Counted from the stretch's first letter, positions 1 through 10,831 are shown. The stretch: 64,000 nucleotides of DNA from Euglena gracilis (GCA_039621445.1 CP154956.1:93624406-93688405), one strand, 5' to 3'. Notes: generated by a model not told the origin, from the sequence alone. Translations and numbers: made by a program.

Positions 1-130
1 GGATGAAGGGTCTGGAAAAACAAAAAAAGTCACTTTCTGATGACCAAAAAAAATGACTTTAGAACTTTTTCCTCAAGAATGGCCATTTCGCAAGGAAAAG
101 GGTCAATTTTTGCTTTTTCAAGAAAAACAT

Positions 131-197
131 GTTTTTGGGGGGGGCGTTTCTTTTAAAAAAAAACATGTTTTTTGTTGTTGTTTTTTTTAAAAAAAAA
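131..197. repeat. Left copy of a direct repeat flanking the C-free block
   Basis: This G-run followed by A/T runs recurs almost identically at 957-1022 in the same orientation. The two copies bracket the cytosine-free block between them. The repeat resembles the AT-rich arms (runs of A and T around acatgttttt) seen at 24.4-24.8 kb and 47.1 kb. I see no gene in 1-225. Confidence 0.75.
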
Positions 198-362
198 CCC
201 CGGCGCCGAAAAAATTTTTTCGGGTTAAAAAAGGGGGGGGGGGGAAGGGTAATGAAGGGGGTTAACTAAAAAAAAAAATTGTGAATTTTGATTGATGTGA
301 TGTGTGATTGTTGAATGGGTGTGTGTGTGGTGAATGTGAAAAAAATTTGCATTGTGTTGAAC

Positions 363-935
363 TGTGTGAATTGATGTGTGTGTTTGAATGTTTTTGTGTG
401 AATTGATGTGAAAAGAAAAATGTGAAGAATTGAATTGTGTTTGGGGGGGTTGGGGTTGAATGTGATGAATGTGTTTGTTTTGATGTGTTAAATTGTTGAT
501 TGTTGTGTGTGAATGTGTTGATTTTGGAATGTGTGATTGAAAATTGTTGGGATTGAAAATTTGTGAATTGTGAAATGAATTGTTTTTGTGAATGATTGAA
601 TGTTGTTTTGTGATGAATGAATGTGTTGATGTGTGAATGAATGTTGTGATGAATTGAATGATTGAATGTTGAATGATGAAAATTTTTTTTTTGAATGATG
701 AATGAATGTGAATTTGTTGTGATGAATGTGTGATTTTTTTGTGATTGATTGTTGATGAATTGATGTGATGTGATGTTGTGTGTTTGATGAGGAATGATTG
801 ATGAATTTTTTGTGATGAATTGAAAAATTTGTGAAAATGAATGATTTTTTTGTTGATGTGAAATGTGAATTGTGATTTGAATGTTGATTTTGATGTGAAT
901 GTGATTGTGAAAGGAAAAAGAATTTTTGAATTTTG
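363..935. other. Cytosine-free simple-sequence block
   Basis: Read base by base, the + strand contains no C from 363 to 935 (573 nt). It is built from short words such as GTGA, GATG, TGAA and TTGA without a fixed period. The minus strand, lacking G, can have only TAA as a stop. That explains the long His/Ser/Thr/Phe/Ile-rich minus-strand open frame (about 271 codons, 225-1040), which I do not regard as a gene. The block sits between 65-bp direct repeats. Confidence 0.85.
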
Positions 936-956
936 CTTTTTGTGAATGAAAAGAAA

Positions 957-1022
957 GTTTTTGGGGAGGGCGTTTCTTTTAAAAAAAAACATGTTTTTTG
1001 TTGTTGTTTTTTTTAAAAAAAC
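957..1022. repeat. Right copy of the direct repeat flanking the C-free block
   Basis: Matches 131-197 with only small differences in run length. From 1030 to about 1750 I see no convincing gene or repeat; the open frames there are short and unstructured. Confidence 0.75.
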
Positions 1023-1761
1023 AACCCTCACGTGAATCAAATATAATCACGTATGGTCAGGCAAATAACTTTTCCCGAAAGTGACGTAAATTACATTAAA
1101 TCACAAATAGAAAACTTGGTCAGAATTCTTGTAAAATCATACAATATAATGTTCACCCTCAAGGGAAAAAAATATCTCTAATTAAAGAAGCCGAACCCCT
1201 TTTGTTCTCACCACAACTTATTTTGCTTTGGTAGCTTAAGCTATGGGTCAACAACTGCGAAAGTCCCCAGTTGTTCTGCAACAGAGAAGGTGGTGTTTTA
1301 CCAGGCAGAGATCTGTGGTACTCTCCACAGCACACATATTCCCACACTGTACGTATTTGCAAGGTTTGGTCTTGAACCTCGAACTTCTCGGAAAGCCTCT
1401 GAAATCAATTGCATAAAACCATGAAAAATCATTATGGAACTTTGGGCCCCAGCATGACAACTCCTGGTGCAAAATGCCAGAATTGTTCGGGGAAAAAATG
1501 GTCCAAAATGATGGGGAAATGGGAGGACAGGGGGGGGGGCTTGGACCCTGACCCCCTCGGAGGGCCATCCCACCTGGGGCAAATTGAGCCAACAAGAACT
1601 CAACGGGCAATCTGTTTGGTGTCTATGAAAAAACAAAATCTGACATTGTAACCGGTCCATGAGAAAAAATTATTCATACAAAAACACCGACAAAAAGATG
1701 AAATCAAATCCACATTTCACTGTTCCATCCAATACCTACCCCCCCCCCAGGAAACTGTCAC

Positions 1762-2010
1762 CTGACAGGTTGGCCAGTACCGGGGACCCTGACAACTTCC
1801 TATACTGACAGGTTGGCCAGTACCGGGGACCCTGACAGTTTCCCGGGCGGGACCCTGACAGTTTCCCGGGTAGGGCATTTCATGGGAAAGTCAATGAAAA
1901 ATGACCCTGACAGGTTGGCCGGTACCGGGGACCCTGACAACTTCCTATACTGACAGGTTGGCCGGTACCGGGGACCCTGACAGGTTCCCGGGCATGACAG
2001 TTTCCCGGGG
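1762..2010. repeat. Tandem repeats CTGACAGGTTGGCC/CCCTGACAGTTTCCCGGG
   Basis: Four copies of CTGACAGGTTGGCC(A/G)GTACC alternate with CCCTGACAACTTCC or CCCTGACAGTTTCCCGGG. The array ends in a run of about 18 G. It is non-coding. Confidence 0.8.
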
Positions 2011-2186
2011 GGGGGGGGGGGGGAAGAATATTCGGAAAAATTTCGCTGATTACCTCAAATTGTCCGGATCATTTGGGTGATTTTTGACTGCTGGAATTTG
2101 TCCAAAAGCCAATTTATCTATGCTCCAAACCCCCTTCTGTGGAATCGCATGCATTTTAGGGGGAAAAAATCAAACGGAGCAACTGA

Positions 2187-2954
2187 CCTGGTGAGCTTCC
2201 AAAGAGTAATCGGGCTCAAACAAATACTCCTCATATCCCAGATGTTCTTGGAAAGATGGACGCAAGGTTCCTTTTGAAAATGAGGGGTCTTCAGACCCAA
2301 GTTTGATCCCATAAATCATGAGAACTCCGGGGACTGCCCCAGAGTGCTTACACAGACGAGTTGTTTGCAAAAATTTCGGATCTGGCCCAACAAAACAGCA
2401 AAGATGAAAAATGGGTTGGTCAGATGCCAACCCTGTGCCAAGCCCTGTCCAGCACCCCGCCCAAGGAGCCTTGGGAGGATGATGATACATCGGTGGGTAC
2501 CCCAGAGGAGCTGCGAGCATGCTTGTGCTTACCGACTGGGGGGGGAGTGCTATACGGTGCCTGCCCCTAGCAGGCACACCCCGGGGGGGGTCTGTGGGGG
2601 ACCCAGAAAATTTTCATTGAAAATGGCCTTTTCCGGGCCCCCGGCGCCTTCGGTGCCGGGGTCAGAGGGGGGTGCCTGCTGGCACCCCCCAAAACCCTAC
2701 CCCCCCCTGGGGGGGGTCGGATCGGGTGCTATGGGGTGCCTGCCCCTAGCACCCCCCCCCGTGGGGTAGGCACCCGACTAAGCACAAGCCTGGCTGCGAG
2801 TGGATTTGGAGAGTGGTACGAGTACGTCGCGGGGACACAGTACTCGGGGACGTCGTAGGGGACCAATGGTTCGGGGTATGGGGCGTACATTGGGGCAAAT
2901 GCAGGGGACCTTGGGACTCGGTCAGAGAATGACGGCATCTGACTGTCGGTGAAT
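2187..2954. pseudogene. Probable coding segment split by a hAT-like insertion (strand uncertain)
   Basis: Removing the 275-bp element at 2518-2792 plus one copy of its 8-bp duplication joins open frames on both strands. On the + strand an acidic stretch (..EPWEDDD..) leads into a Gly/Arg-rich tail ending at a TGA at 2952-2954. On the minus strand the join gives a Pro/Tyr-rich stretch (..YAPYPEP.., ..YPPMYHHPPKAP..). It is followed downstream (2187-2320) by a segment that ends in a good 5' splice site, CAG|GTCAGT. The Pro/Tyr composition and that splice site make me favour the minus strand. I do not recognise the protein, and exon limits are guesses. Confidence 0.4.
2518..2792. mobile_element. 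hAT-like non-autonomous element, 8-bp TSD GCTGCGAG
   Basis: It is flanked by GCTGCGAG at 2510-2517 and 2793-2800. Ends are CATGCTTGTGCTTA and TAAGCACAAGCCTG, a 14-bp TIR with one mismatch. The 275-bp body is poly-C/poly-G with GGTGCCTGCCCC words and a GGCGCCTTCGGTGCC hairpin. An 8-bp duplication and CA..TG ends are typical of hAT elements. It carries no transposase. Confidence 0.85.
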
Positions 2955-3861
2955 GCCTGCAAAGACATAAAAGACGCGGAGAGTCAGTCTGCATCAGCCT
3001 TTCTGACCCTGCGGGGGGGGTCAGAAAGTCAGGGGTCAAAGTCAAGGGTCAGGGGGCACCAGCCAGGCATTTATGACAGCACCCCAATCCATGGAGGAAG
3101 ATGGAATGAAAGCCAGAGGGGTCTTTTTTTCTTCTTTTTGAACCTCAAGGATCGACTGTTGCATGTAGTTTTGGTAAGGCCTTCTGTTTTGATGAGCAAC
3201 TCTGGTCACGTGGTTGCCTCAGGAAATAATAATAACTCCTCACCCGGACCCTCCTCCTTCCACACAGCTGGCACTTTTTTGGAAATTTTTTTTTCAGTCT
3301 TTCCTTTCAAAAAAGGCAAAAAAATCAGAGAAAATCAAAGAAAACTTGCAAAAATGAACCAACAAAAAAAACAGCCCAAATGATCCAAAAGCACATAATT
3401 TTTGGTTGCATTCAGAACATACAAAATCGCCATTTTTTATCCCTTGCAATCTTGTCTCTGAAAGGACCAGAATGGAAAGAAAAAGGGTCTTGTTTGCTGG
3501 TCGACCTCCACCAAAAATTTTACAAGTTGGTTGCCCAGAGGTCTGAATCGTAGTTTTAGGATGTCCCCATTTCATTTTCTCGAACTTCAGAATAAGCATT
3601 CTGTACAATTTGGCCAGACTCAGTTGCCATCGCTGGTCGTCTGATGAGAGCAGCTTTCGATCGATGGGCGATTTGGCAACGGTTAAAACGTAGGCTGTAA
3701 GTGAAACAGAGGATACGATCCCGATCGTCTTAATTCAGGAATTTCAGTTTCATTGGTCAAGAATTTGGGGAAATCCAGATACTGCCAAAAACGCCCGAGA
3801 TGGAACAAAACGTCATTCAGAAAAATGAAACAAAAAAGGTTGGCTGATTTCCTGTTCAGGT

Positions 3862-3986
3862 TGGTTGATTTCCATTCAGGCGCCTGTTCAGGTCAGTCAA
3901 TTTCCATCCAGGCGCCCGTTTAGGTCAGTCGATTTGCATTCAGGCGCCGTTTTGGGTCAGTCAATTTCCATTCAGGCGCCCGTTAA
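3862..3986. repeat. 34-bp tandem repeats (TCGATTTCCATTCAGGCGCC)
   Basis: Four units of GTCAGTCGATTTCCATTCAG plus GCGCCCGTTT. The same array returns at 5005-5150 and 5850-6016, each followed by related sequence (gacaggcgtcgggcccaga). Open frames through it, with a repeated SVDFHSG pattern, merely reflect the period. The 3000-3860 stretch before it shows no recognisable gene. The module GGTCGTCTGATGA..GCTTTCGATCGA at 3640-3690 is also present in the TTAA element at 10.0-10.8 kb. Confidence 0.85.
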
Positions 3987-4067
3987 TGGGCCAAAAACCA
4001 CTTTTTTGGCAATATTTACGTCCAGGCAGTTCGGTCGAGTGAAATTCAAGACAAAATAGGCTTCAGT

Positions 4068-4165
4068 AAAATCGACCGACACGGGCAGATTCAGCAGGTG
4101 CTCGGCCGCTCGCTTCGCTCGCATGGCCCGGCGCCCCTGCTGAATCTGCTCGTGTCGGTCGACTT
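4068..4165. repeat. Hairpin with AATCGACCGACAC arms
   Basis: The arms AATCGACCGACACgggCAGATTCAGCAG and their complement enclose GCTCGCTTCGCTCGC. A sister hairpin lies at 6114-6208 with the same loop. Both follow a copy of the 34-bp tandem array. Confidence 0.85.
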
Positions 4166-4677
4166 TGTATAAAAACCAAGGCAAAGATCAAAGAATTGGA
4201 AAAAAAATGGAACTTGCATCTCGGCAAAAAAATCCGCTCATCTTTTCTGGTGCTTGCTCGCTGGACGACCGCCACCAAAAAAATTACAAATCGGATCACC
4301 CAGCAGCACCCAGCAGGATTTTTAGTGGGTTCCCGTTAGCTTGGGCAGCGTTCAGGATTGGCCTACTGTACGTTGGGCAGGGCTGTGGTCCCAAAGGCGG
4401 ACGACTGGCAAGGAAGAAGAAAGAAAGCCCACCGACATTTTGCCCCCACAAGGGAATGGCCCGCCGTTGCTGGAGGACCCAAAAGCAAAACCCAGCCCCC
4501 AATCCTTCAAATACCAGTTGTGATAATCTGACCGCAAAAATTAGCTTTTGTCTGGTCTAAAAAGCTTCCAGAACCCAATGGGACCAAAAAATGTCGAAAA
4601 AAAAGTGGAAACCCAAATTGTCCAAAATTTCACTAAAAATTCCTGCAACAGATTTCAGTCTTGGAAATCAACTAACC

Positions 4678-5031
4678 TAAACGGGCGCCTAAAGGAAATC
4701 GACTGACCTAAACAATTTCAGCCTGAATTCCGTTTAAATCAGTTGAAATTCAAGACAGGCGTCGGGCCCAGAAAATAGGTTTTAAATGATCTGGCTATGT
4801 CCTTTCATAACCTAAGTTTATTGACCTGGAAAAACTTGGGTGGCGAAGGAGCACCAGATCAACTGATGTTCAAAAAAGGTTGGTTGCAAGTGGGCCGCCC
4901 ATCAATGCATTGGCAAGAATGGGTTAAAACCTATTTTCTGGGCCCGACGCCTGTCTTGAAATTCTACTGACATTAACGGATTTCAGGCTGAAATTGTTTA
5001 TGTCGGTCGATTTCCATTCAGGCGCCCGTTT
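4678..5031. repeat. Long inverted repeat of the same family
   Basis: Left arm 4678-4784 and right arm 4924-5031 are reverse complements over most of their length. They contain GGCGTCGGGCCCAGAAAATA and parts of the 34-bp unit. About 140 bp of unrelated sequence separates them. No gene is seen in 4170-4680. Confidence 0.75.
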
Positions 5032-5150
5032 ATGTCGGTCGATTTCCATTCAGGCGCCGTTTATGTCGGTCGATTTCCATTCAGGCGCCCGTTTATGTCT
5101 GTCGATTTCCATTCAGGTGCCCGTTTATGTCGGTCAATTTCCATTCCATT
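5005..5150. repeat. Second 34-bp tandem array
   Basis: Five units of TCGGTCGATTTCCATTCAGG plus CGCCCGTTTAT. It overlaps the right arm of the inverted repeat before it. Confidence 0.85.
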
Positions 5151-5580
5151 GAAATCTGTTGCTGGTCAGATTGGGAATTTTTAGTGACTTTTTGGACATT
5201 TTGGATTTCCCCTTTTTTCGACATTTTTGGTCCTATGGGGTTGTGGAGGAGTTATGGATCAGACAAAAACCCAAATTTTGTGGCCAGGTGATCACAGCTG
5301 GCTGAACTTTGGATGGAACAGACGGAAGGACGGTATTTAAGATTATTATTTTCTGGAAATTATTATCTTCAGAAAAAGCATTCGGCAAATTTGTCCTGAA
5401 CCAGTTGTCATCACTGGTCATCTGCAAGAAAAGCTTTCGGGTGAGGAGTGATTTGGCAATGTCAAACCTATTTTCTGGGCTCGACGCCCGTATTGCAATT
5501 ATATTGACATCATCGGATTTCGGGCCAAGGCTGTGTTCATAGCAACATGGCTTTGGTCAAAATCTGTGTTTCTGAAAAAA

Positions 5581-5690
5581 CGCAGACTCTGGCCTGAGTC
5601 TGTGTTTCGAAACGCTCAGTCTGTTATTCGGCCTGAGTCTGCGTTTCGAAACGCAGACTCAGGTCAGAGTCTGCGTTTAAGACGCATCTT
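5581..5690. repeat. Palindromic GAGTCTGCGTTTCG repeats
   Basis: Three to four copies of GCAGACTC/GAGTCTGCGTTT occur in both orientations. One copy forms the perfect palindrome GAGTCTGCGTTTCG plus its complement. No gene is seen in 5150-5850. Confidence 0.75.
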
Positions 5691-5849
5691 GATATAGAGA
5701 TTGAAAAAAGAAAAAAGCATTCCGAAAAAAAAGGCAAAAGGTTGGTCGACATTAACGGGTTTCAGGCTGAAACTGACAATGTCCCAAAACGGAACAAAAA
5801 GGCATTCAAAAAAGGAAACAAAAGGTTGGTCGATTTCCAAGACATCGGA

Positions 5850-6016
5850 AACCGTTTATGTCAGTCGATTTCCATTCAGGCGGGCGTTTATGTCAGTCGA
5901 TTTCCATTCAGGCGCCCGCTTATGTCGGTCGATTTCCATTCAGGCGCCCGTTTATGTCGGTCGATTTCCATTCAGGCGCCGCTTATGTCAGTCGATTTCC
6001 ATTCAGGCGCCCGTTA
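5850..6016. repeat. Third 34-bp tandem array
   Basis: Five units of GTCAGTCGATTTCCATTCAG plus GCGCCCGTT. It is followed by the same downstream sequence as the first array (GGGCCAAAAACCACTTTTTT), so 3860-4165 and 5850-6208 are copies of one element. Confidence 0.85.
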
Positions 6017-6113
6017 ATGGGCCAAAAACCACTTTTTTGGCCATATTTCCGTCCAGGCGGTTCGGTCGAATGAATATCAAGACAGGCGTCGGGCCCAGAC
6101 AAAATAGGTTTTA

Positions 6114-6208
6114 GAAAAATCGACCGACACTAACAGATTCAGCAGGGGCGCCGGGCGGCTCGCTTCGCTCGCTCGCGCCCGGCGATCTGTTAGTGTCGGT
6201 CGATTTTT
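6114..6208. repeat. Hairpin, sister of 4068-4165
   Basis: The arms AATCGACCGACACTAACAGA and complement surround a GC-rich loop containing GCTCGCTTCGCTCGC. From 6210 to 7030 I see no recognisable gene. Confidence 0.85.
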
Positions 6209-7039
6209 GTATAGAAATGCCCACCAAAACAGAAGCAGGCTTGGGGGTGGCAAACCAAGGGGCTGCCGGGACCAGACTCAGAGCCGAATCCTGCCGCGTC
6301 TGGCAAGCAGTATGGTGAGTGAACCTTGGGGGTGGTTGGATCCACTGGCATGCTGAGGGCAGCAGCTTCAGGCTGCTTTGGAGGCTGAGGCTCCGGTTGC
6401 TTGGGTTGTTGGGGCTTCTTCCCTGAAGGGGAACAAGGGGGAAAGAGGTTCAATTTTGCGCAGAGGAATTGATGGTGCTTCGCTCTCCGCACCTGATTTT
6501 TCGAGGACCACAAATTGAGGAGGCAAACCCCACGATGGAAAAGGTAGCATTTGTTTGTTATCGCACACCCAGGGGTTGGGAAAATTTTCGGCCACAAATC
6601 AGGCTCTCGTATTCAGGTCTGAAGGTCCTCAGAGGGTGTGCACATGGACACCAGAACTCTTAACATGCAAACTTGCCCCTGAGGTTGGCCCCCTGGCCTT
6701 ACCTTCAATCATGGTCCAGGCCAATCGAGGTAAGCGGGTGAATGACCCAGGCCCACAGGTGTGTTGCCCATTGCACTGCGGTTCACTGGGGCGAAAGAGG
6801 TGTTTCCTTCTTGCCACTGATGGATGGAGGCCGTGGTACTGGATGGGCCAGAGTTGGAATAGAGGCTTTTGCTGGTTTTCCGGACTTTGGACAGGTGGTT
6901 TGGTGGGTCCCAACTCCTGGCCCCCAAAAAAGCGGGTGGGGGACCATGCCATCGCTGAAGGTGTTTCCAACCCCACCCCCGAAGGTGTGATTGGCTGACT
7001 GCTTTTGGCTTCGGACCCCTCCGGGACGAGGGGGTTTGT

Positions 7040-7260
7040 TGGCCTGAAACCCATAGATTCTTGGTCCAAAACGGGTCAAAAAAGTCGGAAAAAATTGGAA
7101 AAAAAATTGCCCGAACCCATATTTTTTGGACCCGGAAACCCTGTTTTGTTTTTGAGCCGAAGATGAGCGTTTTTTTCGACGTCCCGGCGCCCCGGTTTTA
7201 GCCTGTAACCGGTCCCAAGACGAAAAAATCAAAAAAAAATTACCCGAAAGCATGGCCATT
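7040..7260 (-). repeat. Isolated copy of the 50-59 kb satellite unit
   Basis: In reverse orientation this carries the satellite words: ..GTTTTTGAGCCGAAGATGAG.., GACCGGTTAC, and the TTTTTCCGAC / TTGGACCCGG pattern. Another fragment is at 7870-7920. The units are therefore dispersed as well as tandem. Confidence 0.6.
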
Positions 7261-7431
7261 TTTTTCTGGGGGGCTGCTTCACTACTTCACTCACCTGTTT
7301 CTCCAGACTGGAATGGGTCAGCACAAATCAGGCAGCTGCATAACATGTCAGTTCAGCGAATGTGCCAGTGCAGGGGCGGGGGCGGGTAGCGCAAACGTTG
7401 CATCTCAGGTCAGCTTTAATTGACTGGAAGG

Positions 7432-7459
7432 CACACACACACACACACACACACACACC
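7432..7459. repeat. (AC)n microsatellite
   Basis: About 13-14 AC dinucleotides without interruption. The surrounding 7260-8640 has poly-C/poly-G elements (7470-7770 and 8150-8560) and no recognisable gene. Confidence 0.9.
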
Positions 7460-8639
7460 TTTCTTTTGGGTGGCACCCCCCCCCCCTGCAGGGGCAATGG
7501 CAGGTCAGGGGTAAGAGGGGGCAATGGCAGGTAAGCCGGCTTCCGTTGATTCGGAAGACCTCCCGGGGGGGTCCCAGGTCAAAACCCAGTTGTGGGTCTC
7601 GGCGCGAAGTACCGGGAAAAAAATTTGGGGGAATCCCCTCCGGCATTTCCCATTTCCCATTTCTAAGGCATCGGCCCGATATTGGGGGGGGGGGGTTCGG
7701 TGCCGGGGGAGCGGGGGTGCCTGTGTGGGGTCTGCCCATGTGCAGGCACCCGATATCACAAAGCGCCCCCAGGGGTTTCAAAAGTGTTTGGTCTGGAGAA
7801 AGTTTCCCGCGGGGGAGGTTCGCACAACTCGGAGTATTTTGTTTTCCATTTTTGTGCCAATATTTATGTCCGTTTCTTGGCCTCCCAGATCCAGAAAACC
7901 TGTTTTTGAGCCGAAGTCCACCTTCAACAAAGTTCAAAGTTCTCTGAAGTTCACCCTCGACATTTAGGCACACAACCCAGGGAATCTGTTCGCATGACCG
8001 GTGAAATGCATGCACTCACCACAATGAATTGGGGCAGTGGAGACATGGGTGGGTGGTTTGACGGGGAGGTCATAGGGGAAACCCACAAACCCCCCCTTCA
8101 AAGTTCCCCCACCAAAGTGGCCCAAATTGTTTTGGCAACTTTGGTGGTGTTTACCTGCCGCCTTTGGGACCACTTTCCTGGCCAAAGGTGCAGCGGAGCC
8201 CAGTCGAATCCTGGCCAGGGGTGCAGCGGGGCCAGGCCCAACCCCTGCGCGCCCTGGGCAAGTGGCAAAGTGGCCACCCTCCAAACACCGTAGAACCCCA
8301 AATCGGCCACTCTGGGGGTGGGGGGCACTTTGGGGGGTCAAATTCGGCGCGTTTGGCACTGAAAGAAAGCGGCCACTGTTGAGGGGGATAAACCAAAACG
8401 GCACTTGTTCGCTGCACAACCGCCATCCAATTTTTTTTACAGGTCGGTTGCCCCGAGGACACCAAGCAGAAAATCCCCTCTTTGGCGTGATTCAAAGGTG
8501 TAGGGTTCAGGGGTTCTTGTTTGCTACTCGACCGCCACCCCCCCCCAAACGGCAGAGTCGAAAATTTTGGTTCTTGGAAAATTTGAAAAGGTTCCGAAAA
8601 AACTGGAACATTTGTGCACCAAAGATACTTTGGTACTTG

Positions 8640-8885
8640 TCTGTTAGTCGATCCACGGCAAAACAGGTCGATCCACACCTATTTTTGGCCTAGTTTGGGT
8701 CAGTGATGGACAGGGAAAGCACAAAACAGGGTCAGAAGATACGGCTGGTGTCGGCACAGGGTCTACAGAGTTAGGGTTAGGGTTAGGGTTTAGGGTTTTT
8801 GGTTTGGGTTTAGGGTTGGGTTTGGGTTAGGTATCCCTAACCCAAACCCTAACCCAAACTTAAAACCCTAACCCTAACCCTAACC
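8640..8885 (-). repeat. Reverse copy of the 17.2-17.8 kb unit with telomere-like repeats
   Basis: 8640-8770 is the reverse complement of the 17.6-17.75 kb unit (CAGTGATGGACAGGGAAAGC and GTCGATCCACGGC words). Then 8771-8825 is TTAGGG/TTTAGGG and 8836-8885 is CCCTAA, so two telomere-like arrays face each other. Confidence 0.85.
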
Positions 8886-9327
8886 CAGGGTTCGATATAA
8901 GGACAGGTGGGGGGGGGTCCGGACCCCCCCCCCCTGCGGGCCAGGAGGGGGGGGACACCCCCCCACCTAATCAGTTGCGCGGTCTGGGTGACCGAAAAAT
9001 TGGGGGACAACCGCCCACCTAATCAGTTGTGCGGTCTGGGTGACCGAAAATTTTTGACCCCCAAAACGACCAAAAGTGCCATTTTGGGCACTTTTTGGGC
9101 AAAAATGTGCCAAAAATGCAAAAAAAATTCGGTGCGAAGCGCCGGAGGAAAAAATTGACCCTTTTTGGGGGCGGTCCCGGGTACCCCCCGAGGGTCGGTC
9201 CGGACCCCCCTGGCAGGTGGGGGGGTGGTCCGGACCCCCCCTGCGGGCCAGGAGAGGGGGGGGGGGGGGGGGGGGGGGGGGACACACCCCCCCCACCTAA
9301 ACCATGTACGCCCTATATCAAACCCTG
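8886..9327. mobile_element. hAT-like element inside a telomere-like array, TSD CCCTAACC
   Basis: CCCTAACC flanks both ends (8878-8885, 9328-9335). Termini are CAGGGTTCGATATAAGG and CCCTATATCAAACCCTG. The 442-bp body has poly-G/poly-C arms, two copies of CACCTAATCAGTTG(C/T)GCGGT and no transposase. A CCCTAA array could supply a chance duplication, but the CA..TG inverted ends support a real insertion. Confidence 0.7.
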
Positions 9328-9335
9328 CCCTAACC

Positions 9336-9440
9336 CTACCATCCCAAACTAGTTAGGGCCAGGGTTTCGGGTTTGGGCGGGCTAGGGATACCTAACCCTA
9401 AACCCAAACCCAAAACCCTAAACCCTAACCCTAAACCCTG
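9336..9440. repeat. Internal telomere-like repeats
   Basis: Mixed CCCTAA, CCCTAAA and CCCAAAC units, continuing the array interrupted by the element before it. Confidence 0.85.
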
Positions 9441-9450
9441 GCTCCACAAC

Positions 9451-10003
9451 GGCTCCGTGCGGAATCCTGGCCATGCTACTTCTGGAGGTCGGGCCGACCT
9501 AGGTCGGGCCGACCATTGGCCATGGCTTATCGACCTCTGGAGGTCGGGCCGACCTGGTCGGCCCGACCTCCAATAATCCGCAATACCCCCCCCATTTTTA
9601 ATTTTTAAGCCCCCCCCCGTGAAAAATTTGATTCTCTTATTTCAATTCGAAATGAACGTAAACCCATCGGAATGTCCTTAGAAACGTCAAAAAACGTCCC
9701 AATTTCAAAAAAATTGTGAAAAATGGCTAAATCAGGTGAGATCCATGGCCAATGACAAAAATTCCTTTGGTGTAATGCCCAAACCCTAACCCTACCCCTA
9801 CCCCTGACCCTGACCCTGACCCTAACCCTAACCCTAACCCAGCTCTTTCATCCCACATTGAAAAAAAATTGAAAAACGCGAACTTAGTCGGCCTACGGCC
9901 CCCCCCGGGGGGGGCTGCCGCCCCCCCCCCCCCGGACCCCCCGCCTAAAATAACAAAATCCCCTTCTGTGTGCAAGGCAGGGATGGCCAAAACAAGTATC
10001 TTC
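9451..10003 (+). repeat. 550-bp dispersed repeat with GGTCGGGCCGACC palindromes (copy 1)
   Basis: Begins GGCTCCGTGCGGAATCCTGG, then four GGTCGGGCCGACC-type palindromes, poly-C, TTTAAGCCCCC, a unique tract (ATTCGAAATGAACGTAAACC), and CCCTAACCC/CCCTGACCC repeats ending near CAAAATCCCCTTCTGTGTGC. A near-identical copy occupies 23402-23945. A degraded part is at 46530-46780. It has no coding capacity. Confidence 0.85.
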
Positions 10004-10008
10004 TTTAA

Positions 10009-10831
10009 GCCGGCGTTTGAGACGCCGGGCTCAGGACAGAACCGGCGTCCCCCCCCACGGGCTTCCGGACGCCGGTTCTGTCCTAAAGCCCGGCGTTAGG
10101 AACGCCGGCTTTGTCCAAAGCCCGGCGTCCGATTTTCATTCCTAAAAATGTCACCAAAAGTGCCCAAAAGTGGCCCTAAGGTGCTGGTATGAGTGTTTCA
10201 ACCATCAAGGACAATGAATTTTGCCATCTGGGGACCACTAGGGTGGATATCCAAATTTGGTGAAAATTGGCCCAGATTTGGAAATAGAGTACCGTGCAGC
10301 GTGGAAAGATCTAATGAGCACCGCTGGTCGTCTGTTGAAAAGAGCTTTCGATCGAGGGGTAACTTGGTACCCTAACGTTGCACGCAGCCCGAGATACGCT
10401 CGCGATCGTCGGATCGGCCAGAATCTGAGTCGAAATTTATCGCAATTTTCAGTGATTTTTGGTTTAAGATGCTTAATAAACCTTACAGAAACGTTTTTCC
10501 TCTTCGAATCAACGACCTGAGGGCCTTGGGGGGGCACCAGAGTTGTGAAATTAGGATTCCCCACTGACAGAAAATAAGAGCTCCAGGCGACGTGGCTGAA
10601 TTTGGTGGTGATCGCCAGTCGTCTGATGAAAAGAGCTTTCGATCGAGGGGTGATTTTATACCTGGACGATTGACACAGCCAGAAATACCCTCGCGATCGC
10701 CGTAATTTGGTGAAGTGCAAAGTGGTGTGACATTGCAGATCAGTGGTCGGAGATTGGTCCTGGGAGTGTCCTTTGGCCGAAGGGTGGGGACGCCGGTTCT
10801 GTCCTGAGCCCGGCGTCTCTAAAACGCCGGC
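10009..10831 (+). mobile_element. TTAA-bounded element with GCCGGCGTTT TIRs (copy 1)
   Basis: TTAA at 10005-10008 and 10832-10835 encloses about 50-bp inverted ends (GCCGGCGTTTGAGACGCCGG). The core holds an internal duplication: the module GTCGTCTG(T/A)TGAAAAGAGC..CGATCGAGGGGT occurs at 10327-10370 and 10618-10655. A minus-strand open frame of 160 codons (10238-10720) reads through both duplicate modules in phase. I do not recognise it, and the reverse-orientation copy at 36.8-37.6 kb does not keep it open. Confidence 0.75.

Noticed and set aside
225-1040. 271-codon minus-strand frame rich in His, Ser, Thr and Phe
   Set aside because: It is a direct result of the cytosine-free block: without G on the minus strand only TAA can stop translation. 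No domain, no codon structure.
3640-3700. Hammerhead ribozyme (CTGATGA present, also at 10620)
   Set aside because: The required GAAA box after stem II and the third stem are not in the right order on either strand.
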